From the NCBI RefSeq assembly GCF_001514145.1, contig NZ_KQ948662.1, positions 368,124 to 432,123 of the forward strand: a stretch of DNA of 64,000 nt. Direction: 5' to 3'. Numbering within the stretch: the first letter of the stretch is position 1; the number at the start of each line of letters is the position of its first letter. A model generated the notes under the pieces. That model ran no database searches. It had not been told where the DNA came from and worked only from the letters and a program-made list of their open reading frames with translations. A program made the position numbers and the translations under genes. This DNA is from Streptomyces canus. GTDB lineage: Bacteria > Actinomycetota > Actinomycetes > Streptomycetales > Streptomycetaceae. Of the stretch, positions 34,853 to 43,871 are shown piece after piece.

Positions 34853-35497
34853 ATGGACACCACACAGCGGACCGATCAGCAGCGGTCCGCCGACCGCCGT
34901 CGGCGTGAACTGCTGGAGGCCGCGGACAGAGTGGTGCTGCGCGACGGGCCGCAGGCCTCTATGAACGCGATCGCCGCAGAGGCCGGCATCACCAAGCCGA
35001 TCCTGTATCGGCACTTCGGTGACAAGGGGGGACTCTACGCCGCCCTCGCCAAGCGGCACACGGATGCGCTGCTGGACTCGCTCCGGGCCGCGCTGGACGC
35101 TCCTGCGGAGCGGCGTGAGCGGGTCGAGGCGACGTTGGACACGTACCTGGCCGCGATCGAGGCCCGGCCTCAGGTGTACCGGTTCCTGATGCACCCGGCC
35201 GAGGGAGGGCAGGTCGGGGAGCAGGGGTTCGATGTCGGTAAACATTCCGCGCCCTTGCTGCGCAGGATGGGTGAAGAGTTGGGGCAGGTCATCGAGGAAC
35301 GGCTGGATCTCGGGCCCGGGAGTCAGTTGCTGGCGCGGGTGTGGGGGCACGGGATCGTCGGGATGATGTATGCGGCGGGTGACTGGTGGCTCGGGGAGCG
35401 GCCTTGCCCGCGGGCGGAGTTGGTGCGGAGTCTGGCGGATCTGTTGTGGGGGCGGCTCGCTGCGGTGGGGGACAAGGTGGGGGGTCCTGGGTTCTGA
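34853..35497 (+). CDS. TetR family regulator of fatty-acid metabolism (probable)
   Basis: A 214-residue TetR protein. The helix-turn-helix is at about residues 15-65 (RRRRELLEAADRVVLRDGPQ, MNAIAAEAGITKPILYRHFG). The ligand domain carries VYRFLMHPAEGG, and HGIVGMMYAAGDWWLGERPC near the C-terminus. ATG 34853 follows GGGGAGAG. The divergent acyl-CoA dehydrogenase suggests an acyl-CoA ligand. The last 100 bp use more G-rich, less typical codons. Confidence 0.9.
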   Translation: MDTTQRTDQQRSADRRRRELLEAADRVVLRDGPQASMNAIAAEAGITKPILYRHFGDKGGLYAALAKRHTDALLDSLRAALDAPAERRERVEATLDTYLAAIEARPQVYRFLMHPAEGGQVGEQGFDVGKHSAPLLRRMGEELGQVIEERLDLGPGSQLLARVWGHGIVGMMYAAGDWWLGERPCPRAELVRSLADLLWGRLAAVGDKVGGPGF

Positions 35498-35520
35498 CGG
35501 TTGTCGGTCGACTGCTGGTT

Positions 35521-35554
35521 CGTGGGGGCTGGTCGCGCAGTTCCCCGCGCCCCT
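35521..35554. repeat. Dispersed Streptomyces intergenic hairpin repeat
   Basis: The element starts CGTGGGGGCTGGTCGCGC, continues AGTTCCCC and ends GCGCCCCT. GGGG/CCCC and CGCG arms make a hairpin. It lies between convergent genes and probably acts as terminator. A longer variant lies at 60012-60070. Confidence 0.75.
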
Positions 35555-35560
35555 GGTGGG

Positions 35561-36106
35561 TCAGCTGGACCTGTGCCAAGAAGTCCGGGCCACTTGTCGC
35601 ATGAGCTTCCGCTTGCGCCGGCCCGCCAAGCGGTCCGCGTAGACCTTGCCCTTCAAGTGGTCCATCTCGTGTTGTAGGCATCTCGCGAAGAAGCCCGTGC
35701 CGTGGAGGGTCACGGGCTCACCCGTCATCGTGAAACCCTCCACCACCGCGTGGTCGTGACGTTCCGTTCCCGCCTCCAGGCCCGGCAACGACAGGCAGCC
35801 CTCGGGGCCCCTCAGCACCACACCGTCCGTCTCCACCAGGCGTGGGTTCACCACATGTCCGAGGTGACGGACCTCCTCGTCGTCCGGGCAGTCGTAGACG
35901 AAGACGCGGAGCGGCACGCCGATCTGGTTGGCGGCGAGGCCCACGCCCTCGGCCGCGTACATCGTCGCGAACAAGTCCTCCACCAGGGTCGCCAGTTCGG
36001 GACCGAAGTCGGTGACGTCCTCGCAGGGCGTGTGCAACACCGGGGTGCCGAGCAGGGTGACCGCGCGGACGCGCCCCCGCGTGCCCGGAATGGAGCCGTT
36101 TCGCAT
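35561..36106 (-). CDS. def: Peptide deformylase
   Basis: A 181-residue iron/zinc metalloprotease that removes the N-formyl group from new proteins. All three motifs are present: EGVGLAANQIGVP (motif I), GPEGCLSLPG (motif II, metal Cys) and CLQHEMDHLKG (motif III, HExxH). The C-terminus is basic (RLAGRRKRKLMRQVARTSWH). Streptomyces often have several deformylases; this could be an accessory one. It is divergent from murT, with 111 bp between. Confidence 0.93.
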   Translation of the reverse strand: MRNGSIPGTRGRVRAVTLLGTPVLHTPCEDVTDFGPELATLVEDLFATMYAAEGVGLAANQIGVPLRVFVYDCPDDEEVRHLGHVVNPRLVETDGVVLRGPEGCLSLPGLEAGTERHDHAVVEGFTMTGEPVTLHGTGFFARCLQHEMDHLKGKVYADRLAGRRKRKLMRQVARTSWHRSS

Positions 36107-36217
36107 GGCCGCAAGGGTACGGCGATTCGGGAGTGCTTACGGATCTCGATAGGCTGAGGTCCACACCACGTGGCCGGAGGCTGTGCGCGGCGCGTACGCA
36201 AGGAGGATCGAGATCTG

Positions 36218-37456
36218 ATGACAGGCAACTCGGACCCGCTCTCGCCGCGGGCCAAGCTGGCCGTGACGGCGGGCAAGGCCGTCGCGGCGGCATCCCGAGC
36301 CGCGGGTCGCGGCAGCGGTTCGGTCATCGGCGGCCGGGTGGCCCTCAAACTCGACCCCGACCTTCTTGCCCGGCTCGCCCAGAACCTGGACGTCGTCCTC
36401 GTCTCGGCGACCAACGGAAAGACCACCACCACCCGGCTGATCGCGGAGGCACTGGGCGCCGCCGGGCCCGTCGTCTCCAACGCCCTCGGCGCCAACATGC
36501 CCGCCGGTATCACCTCCGCCCTCGCGGGCGGCTCGGACGCCCGGTACGGCGTCATCGAGGTCGACGAGAAGTACCTCGCCGGCGTGGCCCGCGACACCGA
36601 CCCCAAGTGCATCGCCCTGCTGAACCTCTCCCGCGACCAGCTCGACCGCGCCGCCGAGACCCGCATGCTCGCGGAGAACTGGCGCGAGGGGCTCGCGGGT
36701 TCGAAGGCCGTCGTCGTCGCCAACGCCGACGACCCGCTCGTCGTGTGGGCCGCCTCCTCCTCCCCCAACGTCATCTGGGTCGCCGCCGGACAGATGTGGA
36801 AGGACGACGCCTGGTCCTGCCCGTCCTGCGGTGGTGTGATGCAGCGGCCGGGCGACGACTGGTTCTGCGGCGAGTGCGGGTTCCGGCGTCCCACGCCGAG
36901 CTGGGCCCTGTCCGGCGACCACGTGCTCGACCCGCACGGCTCCGCCTGGCCCATCCACCTCCAGCTGCCCGGCCGCGCCAACAAGGCCAACGCGGCTTCC
37001 TCCGCCGCCGTGGCCGCCGTCTTCGGCGTGCCGCCGCAGGTCGCCCTGGAACGCATGTACCAGGTGCAGGCCGTGGCGGGGCGCTACGACGTCGTCCAGT
37101 TCCAGCAGCGCGACCTGCGCCTGCTGCTCGCGAAGAACCCGGCCGGCTGGCTCGAAACGTTCAGCCTGATCGACCCGCCGCCCACCCCGGTGATCCTCTC
37201 CGTCAACGCCCGCGGCGCCGACGGCACCGACACCTCCTGGCTGTGGGACGTGGACTACACCCGACTCACCGGCCACCCGATCTGCGTGATCGGCGACCGT
37301 AAGCTGGACCTCGCGGTGCGACTCGAGGTCGCGAACCAGAACTTCCAGGTCTGCGACAACCTCGACCAGGCCGTGCAGATGAGCCCGCACGGCCGTATCG
37401 AGGTCATCGCGAACTACACCGCCTTCCAGGACCTGCGCCGCCGCGTCGGCAACTGA
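36218..37456 (+). CDS. murT: Lipid II isoglutaminyl synthase, MurT subunit
   Basis: A 412-residue Mur-ligase-like ATPase. With GatD it amidates D-glutamate in lipid II. The ATP loop is VVLVSATNGKTTTTRLIAEA. A zinc ribbon (CPSCGG...CGECG), typical of MurT, sits in the middle at about residues 203-227. A C-terminal DUF1727-type region ends YTAFQDLRRRVGN. ATG 36218 has AGGAGG 12 bases upstream. It is followed by gatD 16 bp later. Confidence 0.95.
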   Translation: MTGNSDPLSPRAKLAVTAGKAVAAASRAAGRGSGSVIGGRVALKLDPDLLARLAQNLDVVLVSATNGKTTTTRLIAEALGAAGPVVSNALGANMPAGITSALAGGSDARYGVIEVDEKYLAGVARDTDPKCIALLNLSRDQLDRAAETRMLAENWREGLAGSKAVVVANADDPLVVWAASSSPNVIWVAAGQMWKDDAWSCPSCGGVMQRPGDDWFCGECGFRRPTPSWALSGDHVLDPHGSAWPIHLQLPGRANKANAASSAAVAAVFGVPPQVALERMYQVQAVAGRYDVVQFQQRDLRLLLAKNPAGWLETFSLIDPPPTPVILSVNARGADGTDTSWLWDVDYTRLTGHPICVIGDRKLDLAVRLEVANQNFQVCDNLDQAVQMSPHGRIEVIANYTAFQDLRRRVGN

Positions 37457-37472
37457 GACACAGGGGACTTTT

Positions 37473-38201
37473 GTGAGCGACAACAGCCTGCGGATCGTCT
37501 GGATCTACCCCGACCTGCTCAGCACCTACGGCGACCAGGGCAACGCCCTCGTCATCGAACGCCGGGCCCGCCAGCGGGGCCTCGACGTGGCCCGCCTGGA
37601 CGTGCGCAGCGACCAGCCGATCCCGACCTCCGGCGACATCTACCTGATCGGCGGCGGCGAGGACCGGCCGCAGCGGCTCGCGGCCGAGCGGCTGCGCCGG
37701 GACGGCGGTCTGCACCGGGCCGTCGGCAACGGCGCGATCGTCTTCTCCGTGTGCGCCGGCTACCAGATCCTCGGCCACGAGTTCATCAACGACCTCGGCC
37801 AGCGCGAGCCCGGCCTCGGCCTGCTCGACGTGGTCTCCGTGCGCGGTGAGGGCGAGCGCTGCGTCGGTGACGTGCTCGCCGACATCGACCCGCGCCTGGG
37901 CCTGCCCCCGCTGACCGGCTTCGAGAACCACCAGGGCGTCACCCACCTCGGCCCCACCGCCCGCCCGTTCGCCAACGTCAAGCTGGGCAAGGGCAACGGC
38001 ACCGGGGACGGTACGGAGGGGGCGTACAACGACACGGTCTTCGGTACGTACATGCACGGACCCGTACTCGCGCGCAACCCGCTCATCGCCGACCTGCTGC
38101 TGAAGCTCGCGCTCGACGTGAACGCGCTGCCGCCCACCGACGACCGCTGGTACGAGGCCCTGCGCAACGAGCGCATCACGGCCGCTCAGCAGCCCGCCTG
38201 A
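37473..38201 (+). CDS. gatD: Lipid II isoglutaminyl synthase, GatD glutaminase subunit
   Basis: A 242-residue class I glutamine amidotransferase that supplies ammonia to MurT. It begins SLRIVWIYPDLLSTYGDQGN. The nucleophile is in GAIVFSVCAGYQILGHEFIN, and the catalytic His is in TVFGTYMHGPVLARNPLIAD. GTG 37473 follows AGGGGAC. Operon with murT. Confidence 0.95.
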   Translation: MSDNSLRIVWIYPDLLSTYGDQGNALVIERRARQRGLDVARLDVRSDQPIPTSGDIYLIGGGEDRPQRLAAERLRRDGGLHRAVGNGAIVFSVCAGYQILGHEFINDLGQREPGLGLLDVVSVRGEGERCVGDVLADIDPRLGLPPLTGFENHQGVTHLGPTARPFANVKLGKGNGTGDGTEGAYNDTVFGTYMHGPVLARNPLIADLLLKLALDVNALPPTDDRWYEALRNERITAAQQPA

Positions 38202-38398
38202 GCAGCAGGTTCACCTCGGTTCCAGATGTCCGTCACCGGCCCGTCTGACGCGGAGCCCGCACAGGTGAGCGGACTCGTCCAGCAGGCGGACGCGTTCTAC
38301 GGCCCCGCCCCCCTGTGCCGCTAGGGTGGCGGGGTTCGAGCCGGACGACGTGGTCCGGACCCGACCCACGTTGATTCGGTGAGAGGGTTTTTCCGGCT

Positions 38399-39424
38399 AT
38401 GCGCATTGGTGTCCTCACGTCCGGCGGCGACTGCCCCGGCCTGAACGCCGTCATCCGGTCCGTGGTGCACCGTGCCGTCGCCGACCACGGCGACGAGGTC
38501 ATCGGCTTCCGGGACGGCTGGAAGGGCCTCCTGGAGTGCGACTACCTCAAGCTCGACCTCGACGCGGTGGGCGGCATCCTGGCCCGCGGTGGCACGATCC
38601 TCGGCTCCTCCCGGGTCCAGCCCTCGCATCTGCGGGACGGCGTGGAGCGGGCCAGGGGGCATGTCGAGGAGCTCGGGCTCGACGCGATCATTCCCATCGG
38701 CGGTGAGGGCACCCTCAAGGCGGCCCGGCTGATGTCGGACGCCGGCCTGCCCATCGTGGGTGTGCCCAAGACCATCGACAACGACATCGCGGTCACGGAT
38801 GTCACCTTCGGCTTCGACACCGCGGTAGGGGTCGCGACCGAGGCCCTGGACCGGCTCAAGACCACCGCCGAGTCCCACCAGCGGGTGCTCGTCGTCGAGG
38901 TCATGGGGCGGCACACCGGGTGGATAGCGCTGCACTCCGGGATGGCGGCCGGTGCGCACGCCATCGTCGTGCCGGAGCGGCCCTTCGACATCGAGGAGCT
39001 GGCTCGCCGGGTCGGGGAGCGGTTCGAGGCGGGGAAGCGGTTCGCGATCGTCGTCGCCGCGGAGGGGGCCAAGCCGGCGCCCGGCTCCATGGCCTTCGAC
39101 GAGGGCGCCAAGGACATCTACGGGCACGAGCGCTTCGCCGGGATCGCCCGTCAGCTGTCGATCGAGCTGGAGGAGCGGCTGGGGAAGGAAGCCCGGCCGG
39201 TCATCCTGGGGCATGTGCAGCGGGGTGGTACGCCGACCGCGTACGACCGCGTCCTCGCCACCCGGTTCGGATGGCATGCGGTGGAGGCCGTGCACCGTGA
39301 GGAGTTCGGTCACATGACGGCTCTGCGGGGAACCGACATCGTGATGGTGCCGCTCGCGGAGGCCGTCGAGACGCTGAAGACGGTGCCGGAGGACCGGTAC
39401 GCCGAGGCGGAGTGCGTGCTGTAG
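38399..39424 (+). CDS. pfkA: 6-phosphofructokinase
   Basis: A 341-residue glycolytic kinase acting on fructose 6-phosphate. It begins MRIGVLTSGGDCPGLNAVIR. The phosphoryl-transfer motif is PKTIDNDIAVTDVTFGFDTA, and the substrate motif is EVMGRHTGWIALHSG. The donor motif reads GGEGTLKAARL instead of GGDGS, as in the actinobacterial group of these kinases. The likely donor is ATP, by analogy with Streptomyces homologues. ATG 38399 lies 11 bases after GAGAGGG. Confidence 0.93.
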   Translation: MRIGVLTSGGDCPGLNAVIRSVVHRAVADHGDEVIGFRDGWKGLLECDYLKLDLDAVGGILARGGTILGSSRVQPSHLRDGVERARGHVEELGLDAIIPIGGEGTLKAARLMSDAGLPIVGVPKTIDNDIAVTDVTFGFDTAVGVATEALDRLKTTAESHQRVLVVEVMGRHTGWIALHSGMAAGAHAIVVPERPFDIEELARRVGERFEAGKRFAIVVAAEGAKPAPGSMAFDEGAKDIYGHERFAGIARQLSIELEERLGKEARPVILGHVQRGGTPTAYDRVLATRFGWHAVEAVHREEFGHMTALRGTDIVMVPLAEAVETLKTVPEDRYAEAECVL

Positions 39425-39441
39425 GTCGTACGGCGGTTGTG

Positions 39442-39471
39442 TGCCCCCGGTCCAGGACGTGACCGGGGGCA
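39442..39471 (+). terminator. Hairpin terminator after pfkA
   Basis: TGCCCCCGGTC (39442-39452) and GACCGGGGGCA (39461-39471) form an 11-bp stem with an 8-base loop, 17 bp after the pfkA stop, followed by GTCTTAGTCT. Confidence 0.8.
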
Positions 39472-39529
39472 GTCTTAGTCTGGGGGGCGGACAGACTCGC
39501 ACAACCCCCACGAATCAGGAGCCGCCGCG

Positions 39530-40480
39530 ATGGACCACAGCGGGCACGGCATGCCCCACGACCTGGCGCCGTTCACGCTGGGACGAGGGCTTCAGTGGTC
39601 GGCCGACCCCTTCTTCCTCGTCGCCTGCCTCCTCGCGCTCGGTCTGTATGCGTGGGGAGTCGTGCGGCTGCGGCGGCGGGGCGACTCGTGGCCCGTGGGG
39701 CGGACCGTTTCCTACGTGGTCGGTGTGCTCACCATCGCACTGATGATGTGCACCGGGCTGAACGACTACGGAATGGTCATGTTCAGCGTGCACATGGTGC
39801 AGCACATGGTGATCAGCATGCTGTCGCCGATCCTCATCCTGCTCGGCGCCCCGGTGACCCTGGCCCTTCGGGCGCTGCCCGTCGCGGGCAAGGGGCGCAA
39901 GGGACCGCGTGAGCTGCTGCTGGCACTACTGCACAGCCGGTACATGCGGATCATCACGCACCCGGCGTTCACCATTCCGCTGTTCATCGCGAGCCTGTAC
40001 GCCCTGTACTTCACGCCGATCTTCGACTTCCTGATGGGGTCGAAGACCGGTCACATCGCGATGATGGTGCACTTCCTCGCCGTTGGTGTCGTCTTCTTCT
40101 GGCCGATCATCGGCGTGGACCCGGGACCGCAGCGGCCCGGGTATCTGATGCGGATGCTGGAGCTGTTCGCCGGGATGCCGTTCCACGCCTTCTTCGGCAT
40201 CGCGCTGATGATGGCGTCCGAGCCCATGGTGGAGACGTTCAAGAACCCGCCCGCCTCGCTCGGCATCGACGCCCTCTCCGACCAGAACTACGCCGGCGGT
40301 ATCGCCTGGGCGTTCAGCGAGATTCCCTCCGTACTGGTGCTGATCGCACTGCTGTTCCAGTGGTACGGCTCCGAGCAGCGGCAGGCCAAGCGCACGGACC
40401 GGGCCGCCGACCGTGACGGCGACAAGGATCTCGAGGCGTACAACGCGTATTTGGCTTCATTGAACGCACAGGGGCGTTGA
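39530..40480 (+). CDS. ctaG: Cytochrome c oxidase assembly protein, CtaG (caa3) family
   Basis: A 316-residue membrane protein with about seven helices. The His/Met-rich N-terminus MDHSGHGMPHD could bind copper. Conserved segments include MVMFSVHMVQHMVISMLSPI and MVHFLAVGVVFFWPIIGVDP, and LFAGMPFHAFFGIALMMA. The family helps deliver copper to cytochrome c oxidase (family knowledge). ATG 39530 follows CAGGAG. The charged C-terminus is cytoplasmic. Confidence 0.9.
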   Translation: MDHSGHGMPHDLAPFTLGRGLQWSADPFFLVACLLALGLYAWGVVRLRRRGDSWPVGRTVSYVVGVLTIALMMCTGLNDYGMVMFSVHMVQHMVISMLSPILILLGAPVTLALRALPVAGKGRKGPRELLLALLHSRYMRIITHPAFTIPLFIASLYALYFTPIFDFLMGSKTGHIAMMVHFLAVGVVFFWPIIGVDPGPQRPGYLMRMLELFAGMPFHAFFGIALMMASEPMVETFKNPPASLGIDALSDQNYAGGIAWAFSEIPSVLVLIALLFQWYGSEQRQAKRTDRAADRDGDKDLEAYNAYLASLNAQGR

Positions 40481-40548
40481 ACGGCTTCGTCTTTCCGAAG
40501 CATTCAGTAGCATGAAGCGCGTTGGGGGAACCGCCGGGGGGAGCGGTC

Positions 40549-41964
40549 ATGACACTTCGCGCATTTATGCACAGGATCACCGTCCTGGCGATTTTCGCAC
40601 TGCTGCTGAGCGGTTGTGAGAAGGGAAATCCACTGACGGTGGTCAAGGCGGTCGCCGTCGGCGTGCCCTCGCTCGCTCCGTTCTTCGAGGAGAACAGCGG
40701 CCTGGGCAGGGACACCACCGCCGTGCGGTCGCAGCCCGTCCAGGGAAGTCTCCAGCAGGGGGACACGCCCGGTCTGTACGGCGGCAGCAAGCAGCCGACC
40801 ATCTGTGACGTCGCCAAACTCGAACGATTTCTCACCGATCCCAGGAATCACCAAAAGGCACAGGCGTGGGCCGGCGTGCTGAACATCGGTACGGACGAGA
40901 TACCGGAATATCTGCATCGACTCACACCGGTTCTGCTGCGTCACGACACTCTCGTCAAGAACCACGACTACAAGAAGGAAAAGGCCGTCCCGTACAACTC
41001 CTTGCTCCAGGCCGGAATCTCGATTCTCGTCGATGAACAAGGGCTTCCGGCTGTGAAGTGCTCGTGTGGAAATCCATTGCGGCCCTTCGAGGGTGACACC
41101 GGCCGGATTTCCGTCCAGTTCGAGGACGGCAACAAGAAGTGGGCGGGATACGAGCGGGAGTCGGTGGTGGCCGTGAAGCCCGCTCCGCGGAAACTGGCAC
41201 GGATCGCTCTCGTCGACGTCCAGGAGCCCGCCCGCGGCATCAACCGGCCGGTCGGCAGCACCGGTGACAAGGACACCACCTTCAACACGAAGAAGCGGCG
41301 CACGGTGCCGGACCTGGCCGGGACGACCTTCGCCCGGGCCGTCCGGGAGCTGATCGACGCCGGGCTGGCGGCCGGGTACGCCGGGCAGGGGGTGCCGTCC
41401 GACGGCGCGAAGGTCACGGCGACCGACCCGCCCGCGGGGGCGGAGCTGCCGTTCGGGCAGTACGTGATGCTGACCGTGGCCGGGGGTGGCACGAGCACCT
41501 CCGGCGGGAAGAGCGGGCCCACGACCACTCCCCCGCCGCCCTCCCCCGGGGCGAAGACACCGCTCACGAGCAGCCCGCCCAAGCCGGGATCCTCGGGGCC
41601 CTCGGGATCGTCCGGCGGACGGCCCGGCGAGTCCTCCTCGCCGCCTCCGTCCTCGTCGAGCGGCAGGCCCGGGGTGTCCTCGTCACCGCCGTCGTCGAGT
41701 ACGGCTCCCGGCGCGCCGTCGCCCGAGAAGTCGAGCAGTCCGCCGAGCCCGCCGCCCTCGACCGGTTCACCGCCGAGCAGCGCCCCGGTCACCAGCAGCG
41801 CGCCACCGGCACCGCCACCGGCGACGACGAGCGTTCCCCCGACCTCCAGGCCGGCCACCTCGCCAGCGGCCACGAGCGAACCCGCGACCACTGAGCCCGC
41901 GACGACCGAGCCCGCCACCAGTGAGCCCGCCGCCGACGGGCCGAGCAGCACGGTCGCCGCGTAA
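40549..41964 (+). CDS. Lipoprotein with PASTA domain and Ser/Pro/Thr-rich tail
   Basis: A 471-residue predicted lipoprotein. The lipobox is FALLLSGC with Cys23. A conserved extracellular domain follows at about 45-240 (TPGLYGGSKQPTICDVAKLE, HDTLVKNHDYKKEKAVPYNS, VKCSCGNPLRPFEGDTG), which I associate from memory with DUF6777. One PASTA domain lies at about 250-310 (TVPDLAGTTFARAVRELIDA, ATDPPAGAELPFGQYVMLTV). The last 150 residues are low-complexity Ser/Pro/Thr with tandem EPATT/SEPA units, likely wall-spanning and a possible mannosylation target. ATG 40549 follows GGGGGG. The kinase gene starts 46 bp later. Confidence 0.85.
   Translation: MTLRAFMHRITVLAIFALLLSGCEKGNPLTVVKAVAVGVPSLAPFFEENSGLGRDTTAVRSQPVQGSLQQGDTPGLYGGSKQPTICDVAKLERFLTDPRNHQKAQAWAGVLNIGTDEIPEYLHRLTPVLLRHDTLVKNHDYKKEKAVPYNSLLQAGISILVDEQGLPAVKCSCGNPLRPFEGDTGRISVQFEDGNKKWAGYERESVVAVKPAPRKLARIALVDVQEPARGINRPVGSTGDKDTTFNTKKRRTVPDLAGTTFARAVRELIDAGLAAGYAGQGVPSDGAKVTATDPPAGAELPFGQYVMLTVAGGGTSTSGGKSGPTTTPPPPSPGAKTPLTSSPPKPGSSGPSGSSGGRPGESSSPPPSSSSGRPGVSSSPPSSSTAPGAPSPEKSSSPPSPPPSTGSPPSSAPVTSSAPPAPPPATTSVPPTSRPATSPAATSEPATTEPATTEPATSEPAADGPSSTVAA
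41860..41935 (+). repeat. Tandem coding repeat in the lipoprotein tail
   Basis: In-frame units encode (T/S)-EPAT repeats: SEPATTEPATTEPATSEPAA. The DNA repeats the motif CGAGCCCGC(G/C)AC. Such Ser/Thr/Pro arrays expand and contract easily and vary between strains. Confidence 0.7.
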
Positions 41965-42010
41965 CACCCCCGAAGAGCCCGAGGAACCCGCAGAACCGGA
42001 GAGTCACCGG

Positions 42011-43858
42011 ATGTCTTCAGGATCACCGACGTCGGGAGTGGGCCGGATCATCGCCGGCCGCTATCTGTTGCTGAACCCGCTCGGCAGCGGCGGCATGGGC
42101 CATGTGTGGCTCGCCCACGACCAGAGACTCGACTGTGCGGTCGCGCTCAAGGAGATCGTGTTCCGTGACGCGGTGGAGGCGGACCACGAGCGGGAGGCCA
42201 GGGTGGCGCGGGCCCGCGCGGAGGCCCGGCACGCGGCGGGGCTGCGCGGCCATCCGCACGTGGTGACCGTGCACGACGTGCTGGAGCACGAGGGGCTGCC
42301 GTGGATCGTCATGGAGTACGTGGCGGACGCGGTGGATCTGCGTGACCTGGTCGACTCCCGCGGCCCGCTGGCCCCGGCGGAGTGCGCCCGGATCGGCCTC
42401 GCCGTGCTGGACGCGCTGACCGCCGGGCATCAGCGGGGCGTGATGCACCGGGACGTGAAGCCTGCGAACATCCTGCTGGCGCCGGACCGCTCGGGATCAC
42501 CGTACGGACGGGTCCTCCTCACCGACTACGGCATCTCCGTGCAGCCGGACGCCGGGGAGACCCGGTACACGCTGGCGTCGGTGCTGGTGGGCACGTCGGG
42601 CTATCTGGCGCCCGAGCGGGCCACGGGCGGAGCGCCCACCCCGGCCGCCGACCTGTTCTCGCTGGGCTGCACGCTCTACCACGCCGTGGAGGGTGTGGGT
42701 GCCTTCGAGCGGGAGTCGCATCTCGCCGAGGTGACCGCGGTGGTCATGGAGGCGCCGCGGCCCGCCGTGCGCGCCGGTGCGCTGGGCCCCGTACTGCAGA
42801 GGCTGCTCGCCAAGGACCCCGGGCAGCGGTGGTCGGCGGCGGAGGCGGAGGCCGCGCTGTCGCGGATCGTGGCGCCGCAGCCCGAGCCGTACGTCCGCAC
42901 GCAGACCGACCTCGGTTCCCAGCCGCCCTGGGCCGCGGTGCAGGCGCCGCCGCCCGGGCCGCCGCCGAACGGACAGCGGCCGCACACCGAAGGGCTCCCG
43001 CCGCCGCAGGGCGGCCGCCGACGGCGGGAGCGCTCGCACGCCCTGCGGGCCGTCCTCGCCTGCGGTCTCGGGCTGCTGCTGGCCCTCGGGGGCGTCTGGT
43101 ACGCCATGGCCGACCGGTCGTCGGACGGCGGGGGCGGACAACAGGGCTCCCGGCAGCCGTACGGCGAGACGGTCGGGCTCACGAAACCGCTGCGGGACGG
43201 CGACTGCGTCGTCGCCGACTGGCCCGGCTCGGAGCGTTTCCGGGCCACACCTCGGCTGCGCCTTGACCCCACCTGCGGGACGGTCCCGGACGGCCAGGTG
43301 ATGGCGTTCGTGACGACCTCCTCGGCCGAAGAGGCGCGGCGGACGGGTGTGGCGCGGTGCGAGGAGCGGACGCGGGAGGTCCGGGACCGGCTCGCGGACG
43401 TCCGCAGCCAGGCCGTCGTGCCGACCGACGGGGGCTTCGAGGCGGCGGGACGACGCACCGCGTGTCTGGTGCTGGGCGGGAACGGGCCGGTGTACGGGCC
43501 GATCGGTACCCATCGGCGGCTGGGCTCGGGGTTCGCGGACACGGCGACCATGCAGCGGCGGGACTGTCTGGACGTGCGCACCAACCGGGACGCCCGGCTG
43601 GTCTCCTGCGAGGGCTCCCACGACGAGCAGGTGCTGGGATTCACCCGTCTGGACCCCGACGTCACGCTGTCCGAGGCGCGCACGGAGTCGGACACGGCGT
43701 GCGCGCGTGACGTGCCGCCGGGCGACTACGGGTTCGATCCGTCCGTCTACACCGCGGGCTCCTGGACCAGTGCGGGGCCCTGGAAGAACGGCACACATTT
43801 CGTCGTGTGCACCGTTCGCAGGCAGAACGGGGGCACCATGGAGGGGGACGAATCCTGA
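42011..43858 (+). CDS. Membrane Ser/Thr protein kinase with septum-formation-like extracellular domain
   Basis: A 615-residue PknB-type kinase. The kinase domain is about 15-275: glycine loop LLNPLGSGGMGHVW, Lys47 in AVALKEIVF, HRDVKPANILL with Asp148, DYG (Asp172; Tyr replaces the usual Phe) and GTSGYLAPERATG. A Pro-rich juxtamembrane stretch follows, then one membrane helix at about 345-365 (AVLACGLGLLLALGGVWYAM). The extracellular part (about 250 residues, eight Cys) has VSCEGSHDEQVLGF, typical of septum-formation domains. It has no PASTA repeats of its own; a PASTA lipoprotein is encoded directly upstream. Confidence 0.92.
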   Translation: MSSGSPTSGVGRIIAGRYLLLNPLGSGGMGHVWLAHDQRLDCAVALKEIVFRDAVEADHEREARVARARAEARHAAGLRGHPHVVTVHDVLEHEGLPWIVMEYVADAVDLRDLVDSRGPLAPAECARIGLAVLDALTAGHQRGVMHRDVKPANILLAPDRSGSPYGRVLLTDYGISVQPDAGETRYTLASVLVGTSGYLAPERATGGAPTPAADLFSLGCTLYHAVEGVGAFERESHLAEVTAVVMEAPRPAVRAGALGPVLQRLLAKDPGQRWSAAEAEAALSRIVAPQPEPYVRTQTDLGSQPPWAAVQAPPPGPPPNGQRPHTEGLPPPQGGRRRRERSHALRAVLACGLGLLLALGGVWYAMADRSSDGGGGQQGSRQPYGETVGLTKPLRDGDCVVADWPGSERFRATPRLRLDPTCGTVPDGQVMAFVTTSSAEEARRTGVARCEERTREVRDRLADVRSQAVVPTDGGFEAAGRRTACLVLGGNGPVYGPIGTHRRLGSGFADTATMQRRDCLDVRTNRDARLVSCEGSHDEQVLGFTRLDPDVTLSEARTESDTACARDVPPGDYGFDPSVYTAGSWTSAGPWKNGTHFVVCTVRRQNGGTMEGDES

Positions 43859-43871
43859 GGAGGGTGTTGCG

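Noticed and set aside
34853..35497. Two alternative ORFs at the 3' end of the TetR gene
   Set aside because: They are +1/+2 readings of G-rich codons; the TetR frame is supported by motifs and length.
41860..41935. Possible CRISPR-like or satellite repeat
   Set aside because: The repeats are short, in frame and encode EPATT units of the lipoprotein; no spacers or cas genes exist.
41486..42010. N-terminal extension of the kinase through the lipoprotein tail
   Set aside because: It reads the Ser/Pro repeat DNA in another frame as Arg/Pro-rich text. The kinase family sequence begins at ATG 42011.
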